Shown here: positions 37,801-44,236 of the stretch, piece after piece | Position numbering within the stretch: position 1 is the first letter of the stretch | How the letters are laid out: every line of letters begins with the position of its first letter | Origin: Lachnospiraceae bacterium | Lineage (GTDB): Bacteria; Bacillota; Clostridia; Lachnospirales; Lachnospiraceae | Assembly (NCBI GenBank): GCA_009911185.1 | Contig: QXWW01000025.1 | Span: 1-62,319 of the forward strand | Direction: 5' to 3' | Length of the DNA: 62,319 bases | Translations under genes and position numbers: made by a program | The notes under the pieces: model-generated | Told to the model about the DNA's origin: nothing | Seen by the model: only the letters and a program-made list of their open reading frames with translations | Database searches by the model: none

Positions 37801-38732
37801 GCTGACACTCGTTCATCCTGCTGTGAAACTGCAGTAATTGTAGCCGTTCCAGGCGTCAGTCCCGCAATTTCGCCCTGCGCGGATACGATTGCCGCAACGC
37901 TATCGTCCGTACTGCTCCATACAATATCCTGATCTGTTACCTCTGACGCCGGAGTAAAGGTAACATTGCACTTCTGCCGTTCACCTATCTTCAGAGACAT
38001 CTCCTGCTGATCCAACGCAATCGTAAATTTCGGCGTGTCCCCCGGAACATCCGGTTCAGGCGTTGGCGTAGGCGTTGGAGTCGGTGTTGGCGTAGGTGTT
38101 GGGGTGGGGGTCGGGGTGGGGGTGGGGGCCGGCGTATCTGATTTCTTTTTCGCAGACGCCACACGGATAACCTTTTTCACTTTGGAACGGTCTGCCGCCA
38201 GAATTGTAATTTTGACATTTCCCGGTTTTAATGCCTTTACTTTTCCTTTATTGCTCACGGAAACAACCGACGGTTTACTACTTTTATAAATCAGCCTCTT
38301 AACGGTTGCTTTCTTCGGAGAGACTGCTGCTGATATCTTAGCCGTCTGTCCTACCGTGAGTTTCATGTCAGATGCCATAATTTTCTTAACAGGCGTTCCC
38401 ACCGTAATCTTACAGGTTGCTTTTTTGGAACCCGCGGTCACAGTAATCACAGCTTTCCCTCTGGATGCTTTTGCCTGAACTACACCTTTGTTGTCTACCG
38501 TCGCGATCCTCTGGTTACTTGATTTCCAGGTCAGCTTCGCTTTTGCCGATTTTGGCGCCACTGTCGCCTTTAACCGCAGCTTCTCTCCTTTTTTTAACAC
38601 ATATTCCTTATACTTTAACGAAACCTTTTTAACTGCAGGCTTTTTGGCCGCCTGCGTCTGCACTGGCACAAGACTGACAACTAAAATCAATGTCAGCAAA
38701 AATGCCAGCAGCCTTTTTCCTTTTCGAAACAT
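31827..38732 (-). CDS. Giant secreted modular protein with tandem repeats (2301 aa)
   Basis: A signal peptide (about 1-28) precedes two bacterial Ig-like (BIG2) domains (about 32-112 and 113-195), a Thr-Pro linker (about 200-228), a third BIG2 domain (about 235-315), a beta-rich region (320-545), two carboxypeptidase-regulatory-like domains (about 550-645 and 655-755), a YfaP/DUF2135-like domain (LTWDAEKEGVSADLDIHL, about 770-905) and a helical spacer. Then come divergent beta repeats and six closely related units of 127-132 residues, from about 1532 to the end, rich in Tyr, Glu and Ser. There is no LPxTG motif or membrane anchor at the C-terminus (ends NTTESE), so it is released or held non-covalently. 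AGGAGG precedes the ATG. Adhesin or matrix protein is likely; no enzyme domain seen. Confidence 0.88.
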   Translation of the reverse strand: MFRKGKRLLAFLLTLILVVSLVPVQTQAAKKPAVKKVSLKYKEYVLKKGEKLRLKATVAPKSAKAKLTWKSSNQRIATVDNKGVVQAKASRGKAVITVTAGSKKATCKITVGTPVKKIMASDMKLTVGQTAKISAAVSPKKATVKRLIYKSSKPSVVSVSNKGKVKALKPGNVKITILAADRSKVKKVIRVASAKKKSDTPAPTPTPTPTPTPTPTPTPTPTPTPEPDVPGDTPKFTIALDQQEMSLKIGERQKCNVTFTPASEVTDQDIVWSSTDDSVAAIVSAQGEIAGLTPGTATITAVSQQDERVSASVKVTVSAEGVVSQEVTSGQELTEALSAAAEQEVLLTLKTQESQITIPEGAYENVTLIVDAPQASIDNSAQFKQVIIKEIAEDTWCEKSGNKIFIDSTSGHLTVDAQGRPNVYLLDGTESITVDNNGNLQELLIASAAKVLVKGDSVASPVKCEYYNGSNDFGQITTYVPLDIYSTTKYKLVVGPGGEQTAVKVSGENDVPEICGIGTISVTIDSTGENRTVIAENSEDLKDLPMTTVTGRIYKDKEETEGTVKAIVYLVRYSVDITNDNISVYLDGSSTRKTETDDAGNYSFESVTIGNYVVVVEAEGYQLITQNIYIDNNYNEDRAYEVSDIIIMDEAGKAGAITGKLIDASTGEPIEKGLTVILRKGINNITSNEVGRVISDAQGAYQFSDLVPGQYTIQVRDQSEEAEYMFAYENISVQAEATVTRNLTLSKALDSDEVRFVLTWDAEKEGVSADLDIHLYGPDPFRNTEYGVYFSDQNTWWGYLMNGKYVSSFANLDVDDKAYEGPETITVKTLTTGQYKVFVQDYTNGGTGSQLYTSNPVVKIYKGNRLVDTVKMPQQAGGVWFVGSYNNATGAFTVADEVYNGKPNTSVRAQIGKILNQLTQFEVIDAAAFSEDQKLIDAATRNYLLKKTSDAQLSDYLTGLQALLVKLQNGLTMEQIKTEGEVREEYGYFCSDHDLYSIRGSEEVLTNFEAVMKDAGASYELQKMENNEDYYYNYSHRLILKNAALGVSTNYYFEYYQSADTEYWVEDIKDPGNVGWKSEVYQEQYGYTGGNNADIGRNLDIRLMEGISITSREYAADAEEGTWTYGDRVDLVLHLKKDATGATRDYKVYYKPFGAELLKITDTANRIIEQAKTSYWEWYEEDYTISYRVYGENKEMGTNWTAEVSPGASYELINPDEYYGEGYDSDVETVMVVTNTNGARQVYNIYYYEDTSDAEIVGIYDPDNFYTDNWEDVSTYRGKTYYILHLQGMNSELGENLQIHTKAGASFKVEYTTGSESWDYQSSNAKITVTAANGKERIYYIVYGKSNLSCNIRGISDTQNGLKKVLLENDEIYITGSEPELGADDSLKIKTNPGYTASFIREDEEYGDGVIVVTDDTTEEQVRYPVIYRQDISGMRIRNITSAQSEIYSVNISNRCCTDSQTNEKYYSVELTGETASCPQDLQTVVPAGATASVTYADENWNYAGEYVAKILVTSGAYTVMYLVEYQQDESGTIIKEIADTANTYRNVEISNYPRKMSLKPAEEAEYPTEEVYMIYVKGGNKTLGSSYRLTLPEGSQIASTIHKGEAGWNYSGETEEYDYYDEEINEYVMSVYTYADRVMVEAANGAKRIYVIAYAQDDSGAVVKGIADKENAYVRTNVSSSISDMDLGTEEGNVSASEGVYKIYVKGNNKSLGNSYQLSLPEGAEITSTIHKGAEGWNYLEESTYYSYYDEEDNRIEDVYTYTERISVRASNGAERIYVIAYAQDESGATVKGITDAGNAYVHSQISNSPTTMYLTSEEGTGSASEDVYMIYVKGTNKDLGDSYQLSLPEGSESTSIRKGDPNWNYRGEETYHSYRDEEGNWIEDTYYYVERISVKASNGAERIYVIAYVQDESGATVKGITDAGNAYVHSQISGSSTTMYLTSEDGNESASEDVYMIYVKGTNKDLGDSYQLSLSEGSQSTGISKGEEGWNYREESTYHSYYDEEENWIQDTYYYAERISVKASNGAERVYVIAYAQDESGATVKGITDVGNAYVHSQISNSPTTMYLTSEEGTGSSSEDVYMIYVKGNNKDLGDSYQLSLPEGSQSTGIGKGEEGWNYREESTYHSYYDEEENWIQERFYYAERISVKASNGAERVYVIAYAQDESGATVKGIADAGNEYVYTEISGSYTTMYLTPEEGSGNESTSENVYVIYVKGNNEQLGDSYQLTLPEGSQSTRIGKGEEGWNYREESTYHSYRDEEGNWIEDTYSYAERIVVKASNGAERVYVIAYAANTTESE
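31830..34139 (-). repeat. Six tandem repeats of 381-396 bp at the 3' end of the giant gene
   Basis: Unit borders on the plus strand: 31830-32225, 32226-32606, 32607-32987, 32988-33368, 33369-33752 and 33753-34139. The three units at 32226-33368 are exactly 381 bp and nearly identical; units become more divergent toward the gene's middle. All begin G-x-x-[IV]-K-x-I and end VIAYAQDES or similar. Length change by whole units keeps the reading frame. Confidence 0.92.
38050..38133 (-). repeat. (Thr-Pro)n microsatellite, G-rich on the plus strand
   Basis: A degenerate 6-bp repeat encodes about thirteen Thr-Pro pairs in the linker between Ig-like domains. On the plus strand it becomes runs of four to five G separated by single T or TC around 38100-38128, which fits a G-quadruplex pattern in the template strand. 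Slippage by 6 bp would change linker length in frame. Confidence 0.85.
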
Positions 38733-38812
38733 AAATTATCCTCCTTTTTTGTTTGGCTTTTATTTGCCATTTCCCAGAAGAAACTGAAACCCAAATCCTT
38801 CCTGTCTATATA

Positions 38813-38840
38813 ACCATAGCATACACACATATAATGTCAA
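38813..38840 (-). promoter_or_regulatory. Promoter of the giant secreted-protein gene
   Basis: On the minus strand TTGACA, 16 nt, TATGGT with a TGn extension. A second TTGACA lies 12 bp further upstream. The leader would be about 75 nt. The -10 is imperfect, so strength may be moderate. Confidence 0.55.
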
Positions 38841-38903
38841 TACTTTTGTCAATATTTTCCATACTATTGAACAGTTTCCTTACATTTATCTTACTATAAA
38901 AAT

Positions 38904-40157
38904 TCAACTGTCCCCGCCATATGAATAAGGTATCTGTACCACAAAAGTACTGCCTTTTCTCTTTTGTCCATAATGTGATGATACCGTGACGCTGCCCCCA
39001 TGCCATTCTAAAATCTCTCTGGTAAGATATAGCCCGACCCCAGTGCCCTCCACCTGGCGGACTTCTTTGGCTTCACCCCTGTAAAAACGCTGAAAAATCT
39101 TGTGACAAGCTTCCCTGGGAATCCCGATTCCCTGATCCTCAATTTCAATCCGTAAAAATGTGGTGAGCCGTATCATACGGATACGAATCTCCGTATTTGC
39201 AGGACTGTACTTTACCGCATTTTCCAAAATATTAATAAATGCTTCACAAAGCCATTTTACATCATGAGGAATCCACAGATCCGCCAAATCTTTGCCCTCC
39301 TCAAATTCTATGGCAATCTGCTTTTCTTCCGCCTTAAGAAACACACGATTGACAGCGGCCACCAGCGTTTCCAATATATTTGCCGGCTCCCTGCGAATCT
39401 GAATCATTCCCGTCTCCATCCTGGAAATATTGACCAGCGCGCCTATCAGCGCCTCAAGCCCCTCAAGCTGCCTGGCGCACTGTTGTAAAAATTCCTGTTC
39501 CTCTTTCTGGCTTAACGGTTCTTGATTCAAAATCTCAAAACATGTTTTCAACCCGGCAACCGGCGTTTTGAGCTGATGGGAAATATCTGTCACCAAACTT
39601 CTGGTTTCTTCTTTCTCTTTCCACAACCGTTCTTCGTTGCAGCGAAGCTGCTCACTCAGCCGGGCAAGCTGTCCTGCAATCCGCTCCATCTCCGTTTCCT
39701 TTTCGTTCAGCCTCTCTGTAAAATCCGTCTCATAAACATGAGCGGAAAATTGTTCCAGTACGTTTAATAACTTTCCCAGCTCTTGCCTCCGCTGTTTCTT
39801 CCACTGACTGGACAGCCAATTCAACGAGAACAGATACGCCAGAAAAACAAAAACAGAATATCCGGCGATTTTCCAAATCGTTCTGTTTCTTTCCAAACCA
39901 AACCAATTTTCCTGTTCCGCCAGATATCCATACGATTTCAGCTTTTCCATTCCCTGCCGCCCCTGATGAACCTCTATTCCTTTTAAGAGCTCCACCGCCG
40001 TTTCCAAACTGTCCGCACCTTTTTCCTGCCCTTCCAGCATGATAGAAACAATCTGAATTTTTTCCTGATAGCTCTGATTCACCAGCGCTATCAAATACCA
40101 GTCCGTGAGTAACAGCAGCACAACTCCCAGTATAACGGAAAACCAAAACTTTCTCAT
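38904..40157 (-). CDS. Sensor histidine kinase
   Basis: A 417-aa membrane kinase with two helices (about 6-30 and 101-122) and a short extracellular part. The phospho-acceptor is His203 in ISHQLKTPVAG, and the ATPase domain carries NILENAVKYS, DQGIGIP, FQRFYR and GTGVGLYL. The ATG at 40157 overlaps the regulator stop as ATGA and has AAGGAG upstream. Kinases of this size and helix layout commonly sit next to FtsX-type ABC transporters in Lachnospiraceae. The one next downstream on the same strand (27-30 kb) is separated by the giant gene and mobile debris. The signal is unknown. Confidence 0.93.
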   Translation of the reverse strand: MRKFWFSVILGVVLLLLTDWYLIALVNQSYQEKIQIVSIMLEGQEKGADSLETAVELLKGIEVHQGRQGMEKLKSYGYLAEQENWFGLERNRTIWKIAGYSVFVFLAYLFSLNWLSSQWKKQRRQELGKLLNVLEQFSAHVYETDFTERLNEKETEMERIAGQLARLSEQLRCNEERLWKEKEETRSLVTDISHQLKTPVAGLKTCFEILNQEPLSQKEEQEFLQQCARQLEGLEALIGALVNISRMETGMIQIRREPANILETLVAAVNRVFLKAEEKQIAIEFEEGKDLADLWIPHDVKWLCEAFINILENAVKYSPANTEIRIRMIRLTTFLRIEIEDQGIGIPREACHKIFQRFYRGEAKEVRQVEGTGVGLYLTREILEWHGGSVTVSSHYGQKRKGSTFVVQIPYSYGGDS

Positions 40158-40855
40158 CTTCTGCACTCCTTGTCCCATAAATAACCGATTCCACGAACAT
40201 TTTTAATATATTCCGGTTTTGAACTGTCCGGTTCAATTTTTTCCCGCAGCCTGCGGATATTTACAGCAATGGTATTCTCATCTACAAAATTTTCTTCTGC
40301 GTCAAAGAGTTGTTCTAAAAGCTGGTTCTTGGATAAAATCTGTTTGGGATGTTCCATAAAAACCCGCAGCATCTTCCATTCATTCTTAGTAAGGGAAACC
40401 TCTCTGCCCGACGCCAGTACCCGCATTTCTTTCACAAAAAAACAGAGGTTGCCAGACTCAATCCGCTCCTGTACCGTCCCCTGCTGTTTCTTAAAATAAG
40501 CTGTAACTTTCAACTTCAGCACTGACAAGCTGAAAGGTTTGGTAATGTAATCATCCGCCCCCGCCTCATACCCCATAACCTGATCCAGTTCCTGGTCCAA
40601 TGCCGTGAGAAATATAATATGTACACTGCTCTCCTTACGCACACTTCTGACAAAATCCAGCCCACTTCCGTCGGGAAGCGTAATATCACAGATAATAAGC
40701 TGTATTTCCTGCTGATGAAACACCATCTCTGCCTGTTCAATTGATTCGCAGGAATATACCCGATAGCCGTCTTTTTCCAATACAAATGTAATTCCCCGGT
40801 TGATACTTTCATCGTCTTCCAGTATTAATATTGAATGCAACCTCTTCATCTCCAT
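40154..40855 (-). CDS. OmpR-family response regulator
   Basis: A 233-aa regulator with the receiver acidic pocket ILEDDE, phospho-acceptor Asp57 in IICDITLPDGSG, and ITKPFSLSVLK; the winged helix ends YIKNVRGIGYLW. It starts 3 bp after the stop of the Gx-family gene, so it belongs to the same transcript as apbE, the NusG-II gene and the Gx gene. No good ribosome site is visible for the ATG at 40855, and an alternative ATG lies at 40849; coupling to the preceding gene is likely. Paired with the kinase that overlaps its stop. Confidence 0.93.
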   Translation of the reverse strand: MEMKRLHSILILEDDESINRGITFVLEKDGYRVYSCESIEQAEMVFHQQEIQLIICDITLPDGSGLDFVRSVRKESSVHIIFLTALDQELDQVMGYEAGADDYITKPFSLSVLKLKVTAYFKKQQGTVQERIESGNLCFFVKEMRVLASGREVSLTKNEWKMLRVFMEHPKQILSKNQLLEQLFDAEENFVDENTIAVNIRRLREKIEPDSSKPEYIKNVRGIGYLWDKECRR

Positions 40856-40858
40856 TCT

Positions 40859-41371
40859 CTAATCGTTTTCATTCTGCATATCGTTCATCATTTTTGTTAA
40901 ATGTCGAATTAAGATAGAAGAAAGAACTCCTATTAATATACCAGAAATGGTGCCAGATAAAATCAGGAGCGGAAGATAATACCAAAGCCCCGCCGTTTCT
41001 ACCACAACAGCGGCAACCGCAATCTGTCCCATATTATGAAATACGCCTCCCAGCACGCTGACTCCATTCACTGAAAATAAATTGCTCTTCTTTGCCAAAA
41101 TCATTATGGCAAGACTTAACATTCCTCCTGCTAGGCTATAAATCATGGTCGACAGATTTCCAAAAGTAAATCCGGTCAGCAGAATCCGCACCAGGGACAA
41201 ACCAAACGCCGCCCGCGCGCTGTTCGTATACAAAGCCACCATAACAACCATATTAGCCAGCCCCAATTTAACTCCGGGAACACCCAGATTAATGGGCAAG
41301 AGAAATTCTATATAGGAAAATACCATAGCCAGCGCCGTGAGCATCCCCATGTAAGCTGTTTTCTTCGCCAT
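40859..41371 (-). CDS. Gx transporter family membrane protein (EetB-like)
   Basis: A 170-aa integral membrane protein of the family once labelled heptaprenyl diphosphate synthase component I. It has five to six hydrophobic segments. The N-terminus (MAKKTAYMGMLTALAMVFSY) resembles the S components of ECF transporters. The listerial extracellular electron-transfer locus has a similar protein, EetB, beside EetA and an ApbE flavinyl transferase; here the same three families occur together. GGAGG precedes the ATG. Confidence 0.8.
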   Translation of the reverse strand: MAKKTAYMGMLTALAMVFSYIEFLLPINLGVPGVKLGLANMVVMVALYTNSARAAFGLSLVRILLTGFTFGNLSTMIYSLAGGMLSLAIMILAKKSNLFSVNGVSVLGGVFHNMGQIAVAAVVVETAGLWYYLPLLILSGTISGILIGVLSSILIRHLTKMMNDMQNEND

Positions 41372-41412
41372 ATTTCCTCCAATTCATATGAACCAATGTC
41401 TGCCCGTTTCAT

Positions 41413-41787
41413 TTAATTTGTATCGGCATCTATTTTCGTTTTCTCTCCGTTCTCAATTTCCACCACCACCTGATTAGGCAGACAAATCAAACTTTCCCCC
41501 TGTCTGCTGACCGGACGGTGATTAACGCACACTTTATCAGGGCAGGACGCTTCCGTAATATCCGCTTTTCCATTCTTAATCTGAAAAATATTATATGCTC
41601 CATTATCCTGGCGGACTTCAATTGTTATGTTATGGGACAAGGGATATCTCCCTTTTTCTTCCCCATTCAGATAGACTACTGCTTCCGGCTCATCCGTACT
41701 AAATCTGGAATACAATTTTACTCCGGTAAAAACCATCAGCGCCAAGAGTACCAGCGCTGCAATCAATACAACATCATTTCTCTTCAT
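41413..41787 (-). CDS. NusG domain II-containing membrane-anchored protein (EetA-like)
   Basis: A 124-aa protein with one N-terminal membrane anchor (about 6-24) and an extracytoplasmic NusG domain II (PF07009-like), including ADITEASCPDKVCV and RQGESLICLPNQVVVEI. It is not a transcription factor: the anchor puts the domain outside. The two cysteines of CPDKVC and the one in ICLP are typical. The ATG at 41787 lies 14 bp inside the apbE 3' end. The family accompanies ApbE and Gx proteins in flavin-based electron-transfer loci. Confidence 0.82.
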   Translation of the reverse strand: MKRNDVVLIAALVLLALMVFTGVKLYSRFSTDEPEAVVYLNGEEKGRYPLSHNITIEVRQDNGAYNIFQIKNGKADITEASCPDKVCVNHRPVSRQGESLICLPNQVVVEIENGEKTKIDADTN

Positions 41788-42841
41788 GATATTCAAATCC
41801 GCTCGAACAACGGATCTTTCCATCCTTTCCAATCCACATTGCTTCTACGTCCGCAAGACTTTCCACCAATGCCAGCCCCGCTTCGTACTCCATGCAAAAC
41901 AAAGAGGTGGAGAGCGCATCCGCCAGGCCGGAATCGCTGCTTATCACCGACACCGAAGAAAAATATGCGGGGGGCATATTCGTATTTGGATCTATAATAT
42001 GACAATAGCGCACATGATCCACTTCATAATATCTCTGGTAATCTCCGCTGGTCACAATCGACTGGTCGCTAAGTTCAACAGAACCGATATAGGGCTGGCT
42101 GCTCTCTAAATCGGGATTTTCCACGCCTACCAGCCAGGGCGTTCCGTCCTCCTTAGCGCCGATAGCGCAAACATTCCCTCCCACACTAATCAGCACATGC
42201 TCCATGCCTATCTCCCTGGCATATTCCGCCAGCCGCTGCACAGCGTAACCTTTACCTATACTGCCCACATCCAAAGACATCTCTGCCTCTGCAAGATAAA
42301 CGGTAGATGCCTCCTCATCCAGAATCAGCTTCCCTATATCTGTATGCCCGGCGCGCCTGTTCAATTCCTCTTTTGGCGGAAGTTCTGCCCGTTTGGGATT
42401 TTGCACTCCCCGCTCCCGGTACTCATGCCACAGGGAAAGTACGCTGCCATATACAATCTGTAGTTTTCCCTCCGTCTTTTCATGCATATCTCTGCCTAAT
42501 TTCAGCAGCTTTATGATTTCCGCATCTACCTTCACGGCTTCTTTGCCGGCTGCGTCATTGATACTTTTTAAGTTATTGATTCCTTCATAGGTATGATAAA
42601 TATCAAAGAGCTGATGATAATGCGTCAATTTTGCCTGAAGCAATTTTACCTTCTCGGAAAAATCTTCCTCACTTTTCGCATAACCAGTAATAACCGTTAC
42701 CGTGTCAAAGCAGTCAAAAAACTGCCCCTGGTATCGCCGCGGTTTCTGTTTCTGGTATTGTACCACCGCAAAACTCCCAAAAATCACCAAACACACGGCA
42801 AGAATTAAAACACGATATATTTTCTTCAATCTTTTCTCCAT
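41774..42841 (-). CDS. apbE: FAD:protein FMN transferase (ApbE family)
   Basis: Transfers FMN from FAD to threonine of extracytoplasmic redox proteins. The N-terminal segment (about 8-26) acts as an uncleaved signal or lipid-less anchor; no lipobox cysteine is seen. Family motifs present include VGSIGKGYAVQRL, ISVGGNV, the GDYQRYYEVDHVRYCHIIDP region and LADALSTSLFCM, which carries the Mg2+-binding aspartate. At 355 aa it is full length. No FMN-carrying substrate protein (RnfG/NqrC/PplA type with [S/T]GAT) was found in the window, so the target must be encoded elsewhere. Confidence 0.92.
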   Translation of the reverse strand: MEKRLKKIYRVLILAVCLVIFGSFAVVQYQKQKPRRYQGQFFDCFDTVTVITGYAKSEEDFSEKVKLLQAKLTHYHQLFDIYHTYEGINNLKSINDAAGKEAVKVDAEIIKLLKLGRDMHEKTEGKLQIVYGSVLSLWHEYRERGVQNPKRAELPPKEELNRRAGHTDIGKLILDEEASTVYLAEAEMSLDVGSIGKGYAVQRLAEYAREIGMEHVLISVGGNVCAIGAKEDGTPWLVGVENPDLESSQPYIGSVELSDQSIVTSGDYQRYYEVDHVRYCHIIDPNTNMPPAYFSSVSVISSDSGLADALSTSLFCMEYEAGLALVESLADVEAMWIGKDGKIRCSSGFEYHEEK

Positions 42842-42861
42842 CCTTTATTCTAAGATAACAG

Positions 42862-42893
42862 AGGCTGTCCTCTAACCTGATAGAGAACAGCCT
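42862..42893. other. Hairpin between apbE and the PrsA-like gene
   Basis: AGGCTGT..TCTA / TAGA..ACAGCCT forms a stable interrupted stem 20 bp upstream of the apbE start. It has no T-run on either strand, so it is not an ordinary terminator. It may gate apbE translation or protect the 3' end of the upstream transcript. Confidence 0.4.
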
Positions 42894-42981
42894 GTAAGCC
42901 ATGATGGTGGAACTTATAGAAATTACCCGTGATGTCCCGGTAAGCGGAATCCGGCCTCAGATACGCCTTTACTATCAGAGA

Positions 42982-44112
42982 TTATTCACTATCAGAAACA
43001 TCTGATTCTTCTTTCTCGTCGGAAGAATTTTCCGTATCTTCAGAACTTTCCTGCGAATCTTCCCCGGTATCGGAAGCATCTTCTGTATCTTCTGATTCCG
43101 TCTGCTTGATCGTAAAACGATCCTCAAACTTCACTTTCGCCCACTCATCCTCATTTAATTCAAAGGTCACGCCTTCCTTATAGCCATCGCAAACTTCTTT
43201 ATAGTGGTCGTCCTTACGCTGCTGTACAATGGATTTCTTTTTCTCCTCCGTCTTCTCCTCATCAAAAGTGCTGTCCATACGCACCACATAATAATTGTCA
43301 TCCGTAGAAATCACTTTGCTGATTTTTCCGTCCTTAAGCTTATTTGCCGCTTCCATCACGGCGTCGTCCAAAGAATAGCTCTCGTCTTCTTCACCATAAG
43401 AATAAGGCGTTACCGTATAGCCTGCCGCTTCCGCCGCCGCTTCAAAATCATCCTTGGCAGCTTTGCGGAAATCCTTCACCTGCTGTTCCACTTCCGCCTT
43501 CTGTTCCTCTGTGTATTCCTGGGTATTGCCTTCCGCATCTGTCGTAGAATTTTTATTTACGCTCACATAACTAATGGTTTTCTGCGCAGCTTCCTTATCT
43601 GTAACCTCGGTATCCACCTCTTTGTCCATCTCTGCGCGCATTTTCGCCTGAATGGTATTCAGCCTCAGCATTTCCTTAACATATTCCTCGGTGGCGCCAA
43701 TCTGTTTAATAGCCTTTTTGGTGTTATCCTCCATAAACTTTTGAGCGGCTTCATCCATTGCCTTTTCCTCGTCATCGGTGATTTCCACCTTATAATCCGC
43801 CATATGTTTTTCCAAGAGATAAAATTGTTCAATGCTGTCCGCCACATTTTGCTTAACGGAAGTCTCCATATCGGTTCCCTCGCCCGTCATGTCCTGAGAC
43901 CACATATCCGCATCGCCGAACATGGCGGAAAACTGTCCGTCATAAATCGCCTGCTGGTATCTTGCCATAAAATTCATAAATCCAAGAGAAATCTCCTGTC
44001 CATCAAGGGTTGCCCCTGTTTTTTTTGCATCAATGCCATTGCCGCATCCGGTTAAAATGGAGACTCCCAATACTGCTGTCAGCAGCAGAGCCGTTAATCT
44101 CTTTGCCTTCAT
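42982..44112 (-). CDS. PrsA-like peptidyl-prolyl isomerase lipoprotein
   Basis: Extracytoplasmic folding factor, 376 aa. The lipobox LTGC puts the lipidated cysteine near residue 23. A SurA/trigger-factor-type chaperone region (about 35-175) is followed by a region corresponding to a parvulin-like domain (about 178-325), but the signature of that domain is weak, so isomerase activity is uncertain. The C-terminal ~45 residues are an acidic Ser/Glu/Asp tail of low complexity. AGGAGG precedes the ATG. In Lachnospiraceae this gene commonly lies right after mfd, as here (124-bp gap). Confidence 0.82.
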   Translation of the reverse strand: MKAKRLTALLLTAVLGVSILTGCGNGIDAKKTGATLDGQEISLGFMNFMARYQQAIYDGQFSAMFGDADMWSQDMTGEGTDMETSVKQNVADSIEQFYLLEKHMADYKVEITDDEEKAMDEAAQKFMEDNTKKAIKQIGATEEYVKEMLRLNTIQAKMRAEMDKEVDTEVTDKEAAQKTISYVSVNKNSTTDAEGNTQEYTEEQKAEVEQQVKDFRKAAKDDFEAAAEAAGYTVTPYSYGEEDESYSLDDAVMEAANKLKDGKISKVISTDDNYYVVRMDSTFDEEKTEEKKKSIVQQRKDDHYKEVCDGYKEGVTFELNEDEWAKVKFEDRFTIKQTESEDTEDASDTGEDSQESSEDTENSSDEKEESDVSDSE

Positions 44113-44236
44113 ATATATCCTCCTGTGTATTCCCTTTATTTCTGTAATATTATAGTTCTTTTCTTTGATACAAGCAACTGTTTTTCTCTGAATTTCACGG
44201 TTTTTTCATCTTTTAAAAACAATCCTCCCCCTTCCC

